The position numbers and the translations under genes are program-made. Under the pieces are notes generated by a model. That model was given only the letters and a program-made list of their open reading frames with translations. It was not told the DNA's origin and ran no database searches. Positions 1 through 11,874 of a stretch of DNA of 64,000 bases are shown here, one piece after another. The DNA comes from Pectinophora gossypiella (taxonomy: Eukaryota > Arthropoda > Insecta > Lepidoptera > Gelechiidae): NCBI RefSeq assembly GCF_024362695.1, contig NC_065424.1:2330786-2394785 (forward strand). Direction: 5' to 3'. The first letter of the stretch is position 1, and every line of letters begins with the position of its first letter.

Positions 1-190
1 TCGCACATATGTAATCCGTTTGATGTGTGCTGTCAACTTAATTCTGTCGGGTTATTGAGTGTTGGAAGGGATTTATAAATGTCTGCCTAAAATTGACGTG
101 TATTCCATAAATTTTATGCCTGTCGATTACCCGTCCCTTTCATTTTCGGCGGATAAAAATGACAGGTATAACTTAAAATAAACTTAGATT
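1..190. repeat. Dispersed repeat family G, copy 1 (truncated by window edge)
   Basis: The segment carries the core CCCGTCCCTTTC ... GGCGGATAAAAATGACAG followed by ATAACTTAAAATAA. The same core recurs, in either orientation, near 17860-18130, 21925-22015, 32135-32400, 33425-33585 and 44775-44835. It has no coding capacity. The short size and the inverted halves in the 32-kb copy suggest a MITE-like DNA element, but I could not fix its ends or a target duplication. Confidence 0.6.
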
Positions 191-1929
191 GTGTGTACTG
201 GAATCAGCACCATTAAGTACATTATGTTAAAAATTACAAGATTGTTATAGTAAGTAGGTAGGTAGATACTTTAGAATAAGGGATGCAGTTGTAAAAAAAT
301 ACAGCGAGACTGACACTTCCTTCCCTAGCAGCGAGTTTCCAGAACCTCCATCAAAAACACATGTAACAGAAACAGGCAGCCGAAAATTTAATTTCCAACC
401 ACCAACGGCCATAGAAACCCGATATTTTTGCTACAAATTAAAGGGAATATTGTAAAAAATGTATTTTTCTACCAAATCGTTCGCGCATGTGCAATGCGGT
501 TTTAAATTACCACCAGTGTTACCACAGCGAAAAATGGAAAATAAAAAAGTTTTTTATTATTACCTGTCACCTCTTCTGTGAATTATGGACACGCAATCGT
601 AGAAAGGGTCAATTTTTATTATTGGTTTTATTCGCAAAATGTCAAAATTATTGGCATTTGTTATTAACCCTTTGAGAAATCAATAGCCAGTGACCCCAAG
701 GGTAACAATTATTGTTTGGTCTTTATTGACCTTTGACTTTTAAAAATGGTTTTTCTATTAAATGAAATATTATACTTGAGTTAGATGTGTTTTTGAGCGG
801 GACGTTATGATTATTATTTTTCCTAAGATCATTTTTTGTAAGTTTTATTCTTTCGTTACTGTATTATAATAAAATAATAATAAAACATCCTTTGACGAAA
901 AACATAAATTAAAAATTACAAATGACATTAACACTTCTTTACGGCAGGCAGATTTCAATTAAACCCCATTTAGAATTAAAACTAAAGCGACCGGACACAG
1001 CTGGCGCGTTTCTAGTCACTATTTAGTTTAGTTCTGTCTGGTTAGTCATTCATTTACATTAGTAATTCCTTACAACATCAATACAGTCACTGAAACATAC
1101 TTTCAACCGTGAATCTAAACTACTAAGGCGCGTGAAATTCATAGGAGGTGAAAGAACGGGATGGTAGAAAGCAATAAGATAAATATGGCTGACGGTGAGC
1201 GAGTGAGACGTCAATCAGCTGTCAGCGACGTCCCGCGTGCTATGCACTCCTGGTACCGACGGACTAAATGTACCGGGATTTTGTATGCGTTACGAATGGA
1301 GCTTGTATGTCAGATTCGTCAGACAGGTTGTATGGACAAGGATGTTTGTGTTATACTTGCTACTAATTGATTAGAATTTTAAAATTAAATAGTATATTGA
1401 TGAAAATTTATTAAAAGTGACAACCATCATTCTCCTGTCCTTATCCCACTCTAGGCGGGGTCGGTCAAACATGTATTCCTCTTCCATTCATTTCTGTCAG
1501 TCGTCATCTCAGTACTCACACCGTTCACACACATATCCTCCTTTACACAATCCATCCACACTTTCTTGGAGTGTGTTCTACCCCTATACGAATAAAAGAA
1601 CTATATAAGTACCTTTTTGTTTGCATGCCTGCACATAGAATAAGGTTCAATGTTGCTGTTTTATTCCGGGGGAAGGCCTGATGACCTATATTATACGTAC
1701 AAGTTTTTAACTTAGTTTAGGCATCAGCCCTTTTACAAAATCTGTCAGTTTAAACTAGTAAATTGTCATGTACAACGTTTTTGTGTGGGGAAATAAATAT
1801 TTTTCTTTCTTTCTTCAAATAAAGCTCTGGATGAAACAATGGATGTACCTCTAACTACATACTTACTCCAATTGGGATAATATTCTTGATTGAGCTTATG
1901 TTATGTTATTAATAAATAAATTGGGTCGT
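191..1929. other. Gene-free stretch, AT-rich
   Basis: No gene recognised. The frames at 487-675, 1161-1370 and 1417-1608 have no recognisable domain and ordinary chance length. A GC-richer patch at about 1185-1265 contains GAGCGAGTG followed by TATGCACTCCTGGTAC, a motif pair that recurs elsewhere (see findings). 1785-1815 ends in an AATAAA-(TTTC)n stretch typical of a LINE or SINE 3' tail. Confidence 0.4.
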
Positions 1930-2155
1930 ATACTAGTTTCAAAGATAAATTATGAAATTCTGATTACTAAATAAAGACTCATCTAAAACTAACAAAAACT
2001 TATTTTTCTATTTAAACTTTTTAAAACGTAATAATAAGTCACACATTTTATCACGTTTTTCTATGACGTCAGTGTGCTTTTTCAAACAAATTCCATAGTA
2101 ATTTCGTGTTTTGACGTTTAGTAAAAAGTAACTGATTTGACTAGTCGGAAACTAG
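1930..2155 (-). repeat. MITE-like repeat family D, copy 1
   Basis: Hallmarks are TATGACGTCA-like and TTTTGACGTTTAGTAAAAAG motifs followed by TAACTGATTTGACTAG. The same ordered motifs are seen at 3003-3245, 3645-3690 (fragment), 11990-12255 (opposite strand), 23640-23780 and 63850-64000. No open frame is conserved between copies, so it is non-autonomous. Strand is arbitrary, defined relative to the copy at 11990. Confidence 0.6.
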
Positions 2156-3002
2156 CCTGTTTGATTACGTGCGATCAAGATGAACCATGGTAACTTTTGT
2201 AAAACCCTCCTCAACTCAGTGGTTAACTTATTTCAGAATTACGAAATCTCAACTCATAAACATAACGGCATAGTTCGCGGTTCACCACACTTTCAGAGTC
2301 CCACGGATATCTCTAACTTTCTACCTTTTCCGGCAACAGTAAAGGACTATGGGAACAGTTACCTACTCAAATTCTACATTAATGTACCAAAAAACAATCT
2401 ATTGAAAAAGTCGAAAGAGAAATATTAGTTTACAAGTAAGAAATCAAAGCATTTTTCTGTTTAAAAAATGTTACCAAAGCTGCTTAGGTCAAAAGTCAAA
2501 GGTTAGTTAAGATTACCTTTGTAAGATTTCTTAAAAGCAAAAAAATAACATTCGTTTGTACGAATTATTTAGGGTGACCCCAATTCAACGATCGAAATTT
2601 TGACTTTTATGGAAAAAAGTATAAAAGCTTTGTATTGAATTATGAACTATTTTTGATTGAAAAAGCAAAAGGTCAGATATGGTTTCTTAAGGGTTAAGCA
2701 CACAAAGACATTGTTAACCCTTTCACTGTGCTTTACTTCATAATTTTATTTTACTTTCCTTATTGTTATTTTTTTTTTTTTTTTCAATTTTTGTTTTTTT
2801 GAGCATGTTTCCTCTACCTAAGTACTTGCGATTTCTCACGTTAACCTTCATTCAACTTAACCCTTTAAACTTTTTATTGTTTTCCCAAAGAAACCTAGGA
2901 ACTTTTTGAATAGATTCAATTATTTCAATTCTTATTGCCAAATGCTTTTTTAGATTATATTGCTTCAATGTGGCCTTTTTAACCCCCCTGTTCATCGCAA
3001 CA
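2156..3002. other. Gene-free stretch
   Basis: No gene recognised; the frame at 2180-2428 has no known similarity and atypical composition for a coding region. 2940-2985 carries one end (TTGCTTCAATGTGGCCTTTT) of the TTAA-type MITE family described at 30263-30404. Confidence 0.35.
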
Positions 3003-3245
3003 CGAAACGTAAAAGACAAATTATGAAATTCCAATTACTAAGTACGATCTATAACTGACAAAAAAAAACAATATATTTTTTCTTAACTTATTTATAAATT
3101 TCAATCAAGAAAAACGTAATAATAAGTCCGACATTTTATCACGTTTTGCTATGACGTCACAGAGTGCTTTTCCATACAAATTCCATAGTCATTTCATGTT
3201 TTGACTTTTAGTAAAAAGTAACTAATTTGACTAGTTGGCTACTAC
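3003..3245 (-). repeat. MITE-like repeat family D, copy 2
   Basis: Same motif order as the copy at 1930-2155, here with TATGACGTCACAGAGTGC and the AGTAAAAAGTAACTAATTTG block. A further fragment of the same end follows at 3645-3690, after an intervening family C copy, so the area was built by successive insertions. Confidence 0.55.
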
Positions 3246-3309
3246 TAACTATCGGCTTATTCGGAAGCCAGAAGAAAAAGAAGTGATTTTATATACGAAC
3301 TAAGGATTC

Positions 3310-3580
3310 TAGCACTTCACTCTCCGATACTGACCCCGCCGGCGTGGTCGACGATTTCCCTCAATCACCGCTTATCGCTATCGACCCAATAGGGTCGATT
3401 AGGTAATTCTTTAAAATATTTTTCCTCTCAGACGATGCTCTGAACCGTGATTCGTGCCCAACTGGGCACCCTCAGGCCTGTCTTAAACGTTGTACCAGGT
3501 GAGAGCCTTCAGCGTTCCCCATTTGTCCGGCTAAGTAGTTAATGCCATCTGCGGCAAATGTACAATAAGTCACGTCAAAG
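3310..3580 (+). repeat. Retroelement-derived repeat family C, copy 1
   Basis: Contains, in order, CCGCCGGCGTGGTCGACG, the CTCAGACGATGCTCTGA block, CAACTGGGCACCCTCAGG, CCCCATTTGTCCGGC and the end ACAATAAGTCACGTC followed by an A-run. The same order occurs at 7480-7953, 12865-13024, 54435-54752 and 58490-58648, and reversed at 62495-62910. The A-rich 3' end, and the protein-like frame upstream of it in longer copies, suggest the 3' end of a non-LTR retrotransposon. Confidence 0.65.
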
Positions 3581-4265
3581 AAAAAAAAATGTGGTCCGTA
3601 ACGACTAAAGACTTAAGGGGGGTTAAAAAGGCCACATAAAAGCAAGGGCGTTTAGTAAAAAGTAACTGATTTGACTAGTTGGAAACTATTCGGCTTATTC
3701 GGAAGCCAGAAGAAAAAGAAACACGCCTATTACTGACTTTATAAACGAACTGAGGATAGCACTTCACTCTAACTGCACGTCCGAAGCTCTAGTACTCCAA
3801 TATTCGTTGTTTGCGAACACTCCACTTTGTGTACACGATCCCCCACTATCACTCATCGATTCACCGCGCTGGAGGACAAAATATACTAGGTAGATATGTT
3901 ATAATGATTTACACTTGATATATCTGTTTTGTCCCATGGTTGATAGTCTTCCTTCACTAACCAAGCACTGGCAGCGTGGTGAAGTAATGCTCCTGGAGGC
4001 CTGTGCCTAGCAGCGGGACCATAATAGACTATTTATGTTTATATCGGTTTTATAGCTAAAGGTTTTGCCTCAACCGATATTTTGCAAAAGATCTTGGTTA
4101 TTTCTTGGTTAATCTTGATTTATTACGTTAGTTCTGTAAAAATGAAACTTAACAACTAACTACAACTAACTATATAATGCGGCTTAGTTAAACCGAAGTT
4201 AGAAGCTTTATGGCGATATTTTTTTATACCTAATTTTTGAGTTGTTTGTGCTCTACAATCAACTT
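3581..4265. other. Repeat fragments, no gene
   Basis: Holds a TTAA-MITE end (GGTTAAAAAGGCCACAT near 3617), a family D fragment (3645-3690) and a short SINE tail (about 3965-4025, GCAGCGTGGTGAAGTAATGC ... GCAGCGGGACC). Nothing else is recognised. Confidence 0.4.
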
Positions 4266-4500
4266 CCGAATGGATGTAAAATCAAAGAGAAAAAGCGCAG
4301 TCACTGAGCCCAGCGAATTATTTGTAAACAGTGGTGAAATTATGAACCATTAGTTGTCATAATTATAAAATTTATGTTTTTGTACGTGTTTTTGGTCTAT
4401 TACAGAAACGACATGTAACCAGGAGGTCCTAAATGCAACCAGTTACTTTATTACTTTGTAAGAAACTGATTGGACTTTTGCACCTTATCGTACGTCCGAC
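4266..4500 (+). repeat. Dispersed repeat family H, uninterrupted copy
   Basis: A ~235-bp unit running from the AATCAAAGAGAAAAAGC block through CAGTGGTGAAATTATGAACC and ACAGAAACGACATGTAACC to GCACCTTATCGTACGTC. It is also present at 58685-58898, and in reverse at 52638-52666 plus 54165-54350, where two other elements have split it. This copy supplies the empty-site reference for those insertions. Confidence 0.65.
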
Positions 4501-7072
4501 TATCCCAATTGAGATATAGTCATGAGCTTATCATTTACTTATATTATGTTGTGCAACACGTATAATTATGAAATAAGGTAAAATTTATCTAGGTACCTAA
4601 AAAGCGATATTCTTTTACCATAAGAACCACATTAAGGTAGGCGCATGTAAGTACTTCTGACTACCAAAACATCATAAGTACATAATATCTGTCCATTGTC
4701 TCTGTGGAAGGTTTCGGGCAGGTGGCCGGACGCGCCACGCCGGCGCCTCTTGTTTGTCCACCGCCCCTCGACGCTGCCACCCTGGTACTTTCGGGGGTCG
4801 CCGCAAACATTGCGGGGGCTTTACCGATTGGTTTTAAAATAAAAAAGCTTTTTCTTCTGGGATGAGGCTCTTATGTACGTGGGTGGGATCTAAAAAATGT
4901 TTTCATATTTAATGTTTTATGTGTATACTAATTAATACCCAGATTAATTGCAGAATAGCTTCACCAAGGAAGTGCATAGTGATCGATTCTTCGTTACAGA
5001 ATTCGGTTAAAATTATTATTATTATTATTACAATCGTTTTAACACACCAACCTATAATTTTCACGAAAAACCATTCCACGCTAATTAAAATACCTACTAT
5101 AAATGCACGATTCGGCGAATCGATCGTGCCCTAAAATGGAACCGGCCTCAGTACAAGCCATTACATTAAACTGTTTGTTCTATTAAAAGGGGCAATAGAA
5201 ACAAACAATCCAAAAGATCCCTTCTGTTTGGAAAGTACTCAACGCAACAATGGGAATCGCTCCCAGTCGTCAATTGGTAATGGAACGTTATTATTGGCCA
5301 CGTTTCGCAAAAAGATTTTACATAATCTTCGTAGGTACCTATTTTGAGACCAAAGAGAACGGTAACCGTTACCTATTATTTATTTTAAAAAATATTAATT
5401 TCCAAAAAAAAATATGTGAAAATAAAGAGGCCAGAGAAGTCAAAAAAATAAGATGCCTTATATTATTATTTTTAATAACTTTATTTTTAAACTAAATGGC
5501 TTTGTAAAGATTTTTTTCACCTATTTTAAGCCAGTATAAATGATAGTAAAACTTATTTTCGATAAAAATCTATTAGTTAAGTAGGTAAGTACATACCTAT
5601 TTACACTTTTTACATTCTTTATAATGAAATATTAAAACAACCCAAGGTACAGATTTAGCATTGAATTACTAGGACACCAGAGGTAAAACACGTGTCAAAT
5701 CAGCGGCAGAGGGACTAATTTGGGGATTCTACAATTAAATCCATTACGCGGCGCGTGGCGAGCGGGTGATCAGTAATGAGAAGTAATTACTCAATGTACC
5801 TACACGGTCCGCCTGCTCGCATGTTATGGGCGCCTGGTACCTTAATAAAGGTATAATATATATAATTTATTAAAAAAATATATATTTTAATGATTTATGA
5901 GAATAAGTTAAGAATGTTAACGAGCTAAATGAAAGATTAATAATATAATAGAAGGAGGTCACAAAATAATTGTAGTAAAAAAAACCCTTACTTATCTATA
6001 TTTATCAGCCCCGTTGCTCTGCGCCACAATTATAATAAACAAACCTAAGAAGGCAACGGGGGTTGCCAAATCTGACGCCAACAAAGACGGATTTTTCAAG
6101 CTACGTTCCTCAAAAACAGTATAGATGGCGCTGTAAAGATTTTATGGATAACAGACATTTGCATCTTTGTTTTTGGTATAAACGATGATGACCGATACGT
6201 TTACACCCAGGCACAAACATCTTCCACCCTTTATTATTCTGATCAAAATTATGAAAAGCAGGTAGCAACATAATAGGTACATAATTTGATCCAAATAACA
6301 AGCAACAATTATTTTTATATACTCCTGACTCACTTACCTGATCCTGACTTATTTTATAATATACAGGTTATGTACTGGAATATATTATAGGCTAACAAAC
6401 AGCAACCAGTGGAATAGACTCTACTAACATTCCATCTTTGAAGATGCTACAGACATTCATTAAATGTGATAATGATGGAGAGGTTACTCATCAATAATGC
6501 CAGCATAATTTCATTCTAAATCAGAATACATAGGCAATTAAAATCATACAAAAAATTAGTTTACTTACTATACAATTAAACAGCTTCCCTTCCCAATGTC
6601 TCAACATCTCTAGCACTAAACATCCTGTATATACCCGGGTAGTATAACCGCATACAACGACTGTATACAGTGTGATCTAAGTTTCACGCGGCGACCGCAG
6701 GCGGGGCGGCAGGAAACCGCAACCCAGTGGACAGTGGAACGAAACTGGGACATGTAAGGCGCTTAGCAAAAGTAAAAAACTGCGTTGTCTGTACAAAGGA
6801 TAAAAAAATGCTGGAAAAGCAATAAATATATCTACGGGATATGGTATTCTTAATAGAGGTTTTTCAAATGCCAAACACCTCTACATTAAGAGTGTAGTTA
6901 CTCAGCTTGAGAAACTTACTTAGAGTACATTGAAAAATATTGATTGGCGAACGCGAGAATGAGGAGAGATGACGAATATTATGTACAACTTAAGTATTTA
7001 TTTCATTCTTATTATAACTTAACAAGGTCCGAGATTGTCTTGATTATGCCAAAGTAATGGAAATCACATAAC
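4501..7072. other. Gene-free stretch with two GC-rich islands
   Basis: No gene recognised. GC-rich islands stand out from the AT-rich background at about 4690-4820 (CCACCCTGGTACTTTC) and 5740-5850 (GCGAGCGGGTG ... TTATGGGCGCCTGGTAC). They could be regulatory or old repeat remnants. The open frames at 5250-5495 and 6110-6333 show no recognisable domain. Confidence 0.35.
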
Positions 7073-7300
7073 ATCTCCTTAGCATATACCGTTTTTCATG
7101 GGGTCTGCTTACCTAACCTGAAGATTTGACAGGTTCGGTTTTCTACAGAAGCGACTGCCTGTCTGACCTTCCAATCCGCGAAGGGAAAACCAGCCCAATA
7201 CAGGTTAGGTCACATACCTCCGAAAATGCATTTCTCGGGAATGTGGCTTTCCTCACGATGTTTTCCTTAACAGCTGAACACGTGGTAAACATCCAAAGAA
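7073..7300 (-). repeat. tRNA-derived SINE family B, copy 1 (truncated)
   Basis: Reads GCTTACCTAACCTGAAG, ATTTGACAGGTTCGG, AGAAGCGACTGCCTGTCTG, ACCAGCCCAATACAGG and CGATGTTTTCCTTAACAGC. The full copy at 8667-9000 ends in the reverse complement of a tRNA-like head, so the element lies on the minus strand. This copy lacks the head, as 5'-truncated copies do. Confidence 0.75.
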
Positions 7301-7479
7301 ATGGACATAAGCAACCTATACATATACCTACCTACAACTATACACGCCACCTAATCAACCGGTGACGGTTTAGGGCTCCGCCACTGCTTGCTCCACTGCG
7401 GATTATTGAAGACAAATAGAAAAGGAGATAAAACAATTTTTGTCTCACTACACCGGCAACCGCACCACAGTGCAGCGAG

Positions 7480-7953
7480 AGGCAGTCAGAGCATGAAGTG
7501 GTGACATTGGTCAACCAACGTAACGGGCGTCACGGCCCGCCGAGACCGAACCCGACACCGCCTGGGAAAAGTACACCTACTACTACACCGGGGACGCTTG
7601 TTTAGGGACGGTACTGAAAAGTATCGGCGTCCGAAGGACGTAATATACGATCCTGATGACCCGATTACTCTAGCCATAGAGGCAGCCAATCAGCCCGCGA
7701 CACCGTGGCGTGGTCGACGATTTCCCTCATTCAGCGCTTATCGCTATCGACCCACTAGGGTCGATTAATCCTTTCAAATATTCTTCCTCTCAGACGACGC
7801 CTTGAGCTGAGGTTCGCGCCCAACTGGGCACCCTCAGGCCTGTTGTCTTAAACGTTGTACCGGGTGAGAGCCTTCAGCGCTCCCCATTTGTCCGGCCAAG
7901 TAGTTAATGCCATCTGCGACAAATCTACAATAAGTCACGTCGAAAAAAAGCTT
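7480..7953 (+). repeat. Retroelement-derived repeat family C, long copy
   Basis: The 3' half matches family C from CGTGGTCGACGATTTCCC to AATAAGTCACGTC plus an A-run. The upstream part is open on the plus strand and reads like a retroelement reading-frame C-terminus (RRPKDVIYDPDDPITLAIE around 7625-7690). This is the best evidence that the family is the 3' end of a coding retrotransposon rather than a SINE. Frameshifts are likely; no full ORF is present. Confidence 0.55.
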
Positions 7954-8139
7954 GTTTTGTTAGCTGAAAAGATTATGAACAAAATAGCTATTCTTGTTTA
8001 ACATTTTCAGGCCCTAATGCCTAGTTAAAGTAAAGTCACGGGTTCAAATTTCGCATTGGGCTCTAAGCCATTCAATCGATGAACGGATATGTTCTCGGAA
8101 TTATATACTGATTTTTCGTCAAAATGAAAAAAAAAACTG

Positions 8140-8350
8140 GGCAGTTAAAAGGGCAACATTGATGCAATTAATTTAAAAAGCAGTAGTCAAATTCATATTC
8201 AAAAATACCTTTAAGTATTCACTAGGTATTGCAAAAATAAAAAATAAAAATAAGCGCATATAAAAATAAGTGCGCAATATCAACAAATGTCAAATAGTAA
8301 TAAAGCTTTTTTTAGTTAAATTGCTTCAATGAGGCCTTTTTACTGGCCAT
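8140..8350 (+). repeat. TTAA-type MITE family J, copy
   Basis: Left end is CAGTTAAAAGGGCAACATTG, right end is AAATTGCTTCAATGAGGCC. The interior has ATAAGTGCGCAATATC and AACAAATGTCAAATAG, as in the cleaner copy at 30263-30404. No coding capacity. Confidence 0.5.
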
Positions 8351-8423
8351 AGGCCAGTAAATTTTCACGCTAGGTTAGATTAGGTTAGTATATCTATCTT
8401 AAAGTTCGAAACGTATCTATATA

Positions 8424-8562
8424 CTCAGCCTGTGTCCACCCACTGCTGGGTATAGGCTTCCCCTCTTTCACGCCATCCTTTCCGGTCCTGTGCGAGTCTC
8501 ATCCATTGCTTTCCGGCGTACCTCACAATGTCATCCGACCACTGGGCTGGTGGTCTGTCTCG
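8424..8562 (-). pseudogene. LINE reverse-transcriptase C-terminal remnant
   Basis: The minus strand translates as the end of a non-LTR retrotransposon ORF2: a RPPAQWSDDI block, then WMRLAQDRKGWRERGEAY, then QQWVDTG and a stop codon at 8424-8426. This arrangement (RW..DI, W..A.DR..W, EAY.QQW) is characteristic of the C-terminus of insect LINE polyproteins. Only about 45 codons survive, so it is a dead 3' fragment. Confidence 0.75.
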
Positions 8563-8666
8563 ATATCGCATAACAAACGTATTTCAAATAATTAATCATC
8601 AGTTAGATACTGCAGCCATTTCCATAAATCTCGTACCCATTAAGGCTACTTTCTCAAAATACCTTC

Positions 8667-9000
8667 ATCATCTCCCCAACATTATCTCGTTTTCACATGG
8701 TTCGCTTACCTAACCTGAAGATTTGACAGGTCCAGTTTTTTACAGAAGCGACTGCCTGTCTGACCTTTCAAACCGCGAAGGGAAAACCAGCTCAAAGGTC
8801 ACATACCTCCGAAAATGCGTTTCTCGGGAATTTGGGTTTCCTTACGATGTTTTCCCTCACCGCTGAACACTTGATAATAATTTATGATCCGAACATTAAT
8901 TCGAAAACAAATTCGACTATCATTGGTTTGAGCGTGTGCTGGATTCGAACCTGCTACCTCAAAGTGAGAGGCAACCGTTCTACCAACTGGCCTATCACGG
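8667..9000 (-). repeat. tRNA-derived SINE family B, full-length copy
   Basis: The body matches the copy at 7073-7300. Its far end, 8938-9000, is the reverse complement of a tRNA-like head with a B box (GGTTCGAATCC) and an A-box-like TAGGCCAGTTGGTAG, so the element is transcribed from the minus strand. The tRNA-like region is a SINE promoter rather than a functional tRNA gene: the acceptor arm does not close and several sister copies exist. Confidence 0.75.
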
Positions 9001-9520
9001 CATAAACTCTCGAAATAAAATTTTACATTTCTCTTTAAGAATGAACTCGTCATACAAACGATTTAACAAGCATGTGATTCACAAAAGACAATGCCGTTAA
9101 GCTGATTATTTTTTAAAATAAGTACGAAAAAAAAGTTGTTCCTTTAAAAGCCGTCTTCATTGGGAACGGGAAGCGTACGAAAATAAATAAAAAACACCCT
9201 CTATATTGGGTTACCGTGCATCTGGCATTCAAGACACGCAAAGACATTGAACTGAATCGATTGTATTGACTAATTACTTAGGTACTTTTTCAAGATTATG
9301 CGCGCCTGGTACTTTTATATAAAAAAACATGTAACATAAATAAATAAAAAAAAGAATTAATGGTCGATTCCGCACGTCTGCTGAGAGACGGTGGTCAAAT
9401 TGGTTTATTTTTTTAAACACCATTATGGAATAAGTACGTAAAGCTTATGTTGAGCAAGCTTATGCCCAGTTCAAATAGTAGTAGTAGTTCAAATAGTAAT
9501 ATTAATAATTACTATTTGGC
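9001..9520. other. Gene-free stretch
   Basis: AT-rich, no gene. Near 9285-9315 it contains ATTATGCGCGCCTGGTACTT, one of three near-identical copies of the composite motif discussed in the findings. Confidence 0.35.
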
Positions 9521-9660
9521 TAATATCTCCTTAGCGATACCCCATTTTCACGGAGTCCGCGCTTACCTAACCTGAAGATTTGACAGCTCCGGTTTTTACA
9601 GAAGCAACTGCCTGTATGACCTTCCAACCCGCGAAGGATAAACCAGCCCAACACATGTTA
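9521..9660 (-). repeat. tRNA-derived SINE family B, short copy
   Basis: CGCTTACCTAACCTGAAG ... TTTGACAGCTCCGG ... GCAACTGCCTGTATGACC, ending after CCAGCCCAACACATG. Only the 3' half of the SINE is present. Confidence 0.7.
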
Positions 9661-10010
9661 AATTAGCTTTGATTTTTGATGAAATTAATCGAATCGAAAA
9701 CTCACATAAGATTACAACGCTTGCATTATGAAATTGCAACTTTTAAGCAGATAAATATGTACTTATGTGAAGTTTTATTGTATACCTACCTACCTACTGT
9801 ACACGCATACAACGCAGCATGCGTTCAGGCATATATTTGCGGTCAATATTTGTGAGCTTCCCAGTAATTGGCAGCAGGCCTCAAATTATCTTATTTGTAC
9901 AGAACCAGGTGAATAAACGTTTACAATTGACAAACAAAATATTAAAAATGAGTTCAGAAAACGGTCTTCGTAATTATGAAAACAAAGGTTCTTTCTCATA
10001 TAATAATATT

Positions 10011-10298
10011 CTTCTTCTATCGTGTGGGTTGTGAGGAAGATGACCAACCTCAGTAACTCAGGTGTCAGGGTAATTATTGAACCGCCATAGGCCCCTGACA
10101 TGGCTCATGTAACGACTACGTACTTACATCAGTAAGTAGTAACTGGGACCAAAGCATGAATCATCTTACTTTCGGACAATCGTGAACCAGCCTGTAATGG
10201 CCTTAGCTATGAATTATAAAGTTATTTTTGTGATTTGTTCCCATCGGGATTTGAACCCGGGACCTCCGGAGTATAAGCCCAAAGCTCACCCACTGAAG
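10011..10298 (-). repeat. tRNA-derived SINE family A, copy 1
   Basis: Near full-length and reversed. 10240-10298 is the reverse complement of the tRNA-like head (B box GGTTCAAATCC); the body includes TTTCGGACAATCG, and the 3' end is the reverse of CAACCCACACGATAGAAG. Target-site duplications were not resolved. Confidence 0.8.
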
Positions 10299-10454
10299 TT
10301 GCTTAGTATTAAAGGTCTGCTGTAGATCGACTATTAGTTTTTGACTTGAAATGTTAAATTCAAATTCAAACTTTTATTTCGGTTTTTTTAACCATTTAAC
10401 TTATGAACTATGTTAGTAGCATCGAAATACAAAAATTAGGTATGTTAGACAAGA

Positions 10455-10547
10455 AGTTTGATCCAATGCCTCACATATGGACAGTCTGGTCTGTCGCCGC
10501 TGACGGCATTCAATACTTGGCCGGACAAATGGGGAGCGCTGTAATTC
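10455..10547 (-). repeat. Family C fragment
   Basis: CTTGGCCGGACAAATGGGG AGCGCTG is the reverse of the family C segment CCCATTTGTCCGGCCAAG; only the extreme 3' part is present. Confidence 0.6.
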
Positions 10548-10589
10548 ATTAAACAACATACCCGAAAGATACTCAGGTGAGCGCGAAGT

Positions 10590-10700
10590 CTACTTAGATA
10601 TTAACATAACATAACAACATAACAAATACTTTATTGCACAAACAGGAAAACACATATATTGTGTTCTAACGAGGTGAAACTTATTAAAGTACACTGACAA
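10590..10700 (-). repeat. LINE/SINE 3' end with AACAT-repeat tail
   Basis: The reverse strand reads TTCCTGTTTGTGCAATAAAG followed by a (TATGTTG)n-like simple tail, the usual 3' structure of insect non-LTR elements. A related end, TTTTGTGCAATAAAG with an (ATTG)n tail, occurs at about 62455-62495 on the plus strand. Confidence 0.55.
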
Positions 10701-11093
10701 CGATTTTATAATTCATAATTATTTCAGATTGTAACAAAACCCTCTAAAACCAATTATTCGGAGAGGCATTTTCCCATAATTATGGGCTTTTACCAATATA
10801 ATGGCTGAAGTCACGTGCTTCTCCTCTCAACACCCCATTGTTATCAAACAATGCTTTACCACTCAAAGCTTACGGTTAGATTAGGCAAAATATTATCTAA
10901 TGCGACCCTTGTGGCTTAAATTTTAAGGGTTGTAATGATAGAGTGCATGTAAAGTGCGAGTGCATTAATAGGTTTGTAGTTTAGACGTCAAGCAGAGAGA
11001 ATGAAGATCAGCCGTCAAAATATACAGAACGACGCGTGTATCAAATATTACATTATCTTTTCAAAATTCATGATCAGGATTAAGGCCTAAAAG

Positions 11094-11874
11094 GCCTCCG
11101 TGGTCTAGTGGGTGAGCGTTGGGCTCAAGTTCCGGAGGCCCCAGGCTCGAATCCCGGTGGGGACAAATCACTTTGTGATCCTAATCATGATCACCTGATT
11201 GTCCGAAAGTAATAATAATCATAATCATATCATTTATTGCGTTCCACATGGTAGGAGGTTGGTAATATAAGGTATGTAACACATATGGACCCGGATTGGG
11301 CACAGCAATTTAAAAGAGAGTTAAAGCATATTTTTTAGGCTTAAACAAAATAAATAATAACAAGTATACATAATAGAGACGTAAACTAAAGTACTTAAAC
11401 AACTAATCATTAAAAAAACTCATTAAAAAAAAAACTAATCATTAAAAAACTCCTGCAGAGTATAAAAACTTTTGTGTATTAGATACTGTTTAAAACTTTT
11501 TTTGAATTGATTTATTTCGGTGATGTCTTGCAAGGCTTTTGGAATCTTATTATATATTTTAACAGACATAGCGAATGGACCTGAGAGAATAATTTGCAAT
11601 TTACTAAAAGGTTGGGCTAGTCTGGTGAGAGGCCGTAGGTTTTGGGGGCGAGAGTAAAGCGGGAATAAATGTGGATTATTTTTGACAAATATACAGACTT
11701 GATAAATATATAAAGATGTTAGAGTTAAGTAAGATGATCCATGCTTCGGAAGGCACGTTAAGCCGTTGGTCCCGGTTTCTAATTACTTACTGCTTACGGC
11801 TCAATAATAACCCTGACACCAGGGCTGATCAGGTTGGTATTCCACCTCACAACCCACACGATACGAAGAAGAAG
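11094..11874 (+). repeat. SINE family A, copy 2, split by a LINE insertion
   Basis: The head and proximal body occupy 11094-11212 (GCCTCCGTGGTCTAGTGG, B box GCTCGAATCCC). The distal body resumes at 11727 (GTAAGATGATCCATGCTTCG) and ends with CAACCCACACGATACG near 11874. The two halves join in register once 11213-11726 and one copy of AAGTAA are removed. Confidence 0.8.
11213..11726 (-). mobile_element. 5'-truncated LINE (reverse-transcriptase 3' end) inside a SINE
   Basis: The minus strand translates in one frame as a LINE ORF2 C-terminus: ...LRPLTRLAQPFSKLQIILSG, then PFAMSVKIYNKIPKALQDI, then ITEINQFKKSFKQYLIHKS and FYTLQEFFN before a stop near 11445. This pattern (W/Y-N-.-LP..., F...LK..L) is typical of jockey/CR1-like elements. 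The A/T-rich repeat at 11213-11230 is the 3' tail. AAGTAA flanks both ends (11207-11212 and 11727-11732), consistent with target-primed insertion and 5' truncation. Confidence 0.75.

Noticed and set aside
2180..2428. 82-codon plus-strand frame as a small gene
   Set aside because: No recognisable domain, no splice or promoter context, and it is of a length expected by chance.
5250..5495. 81-codon plus-strand frame
   Set aside because: Its lysine/phenylalanine-rich translation mirrors AT-rich sequence; there is no similarity to a known family.
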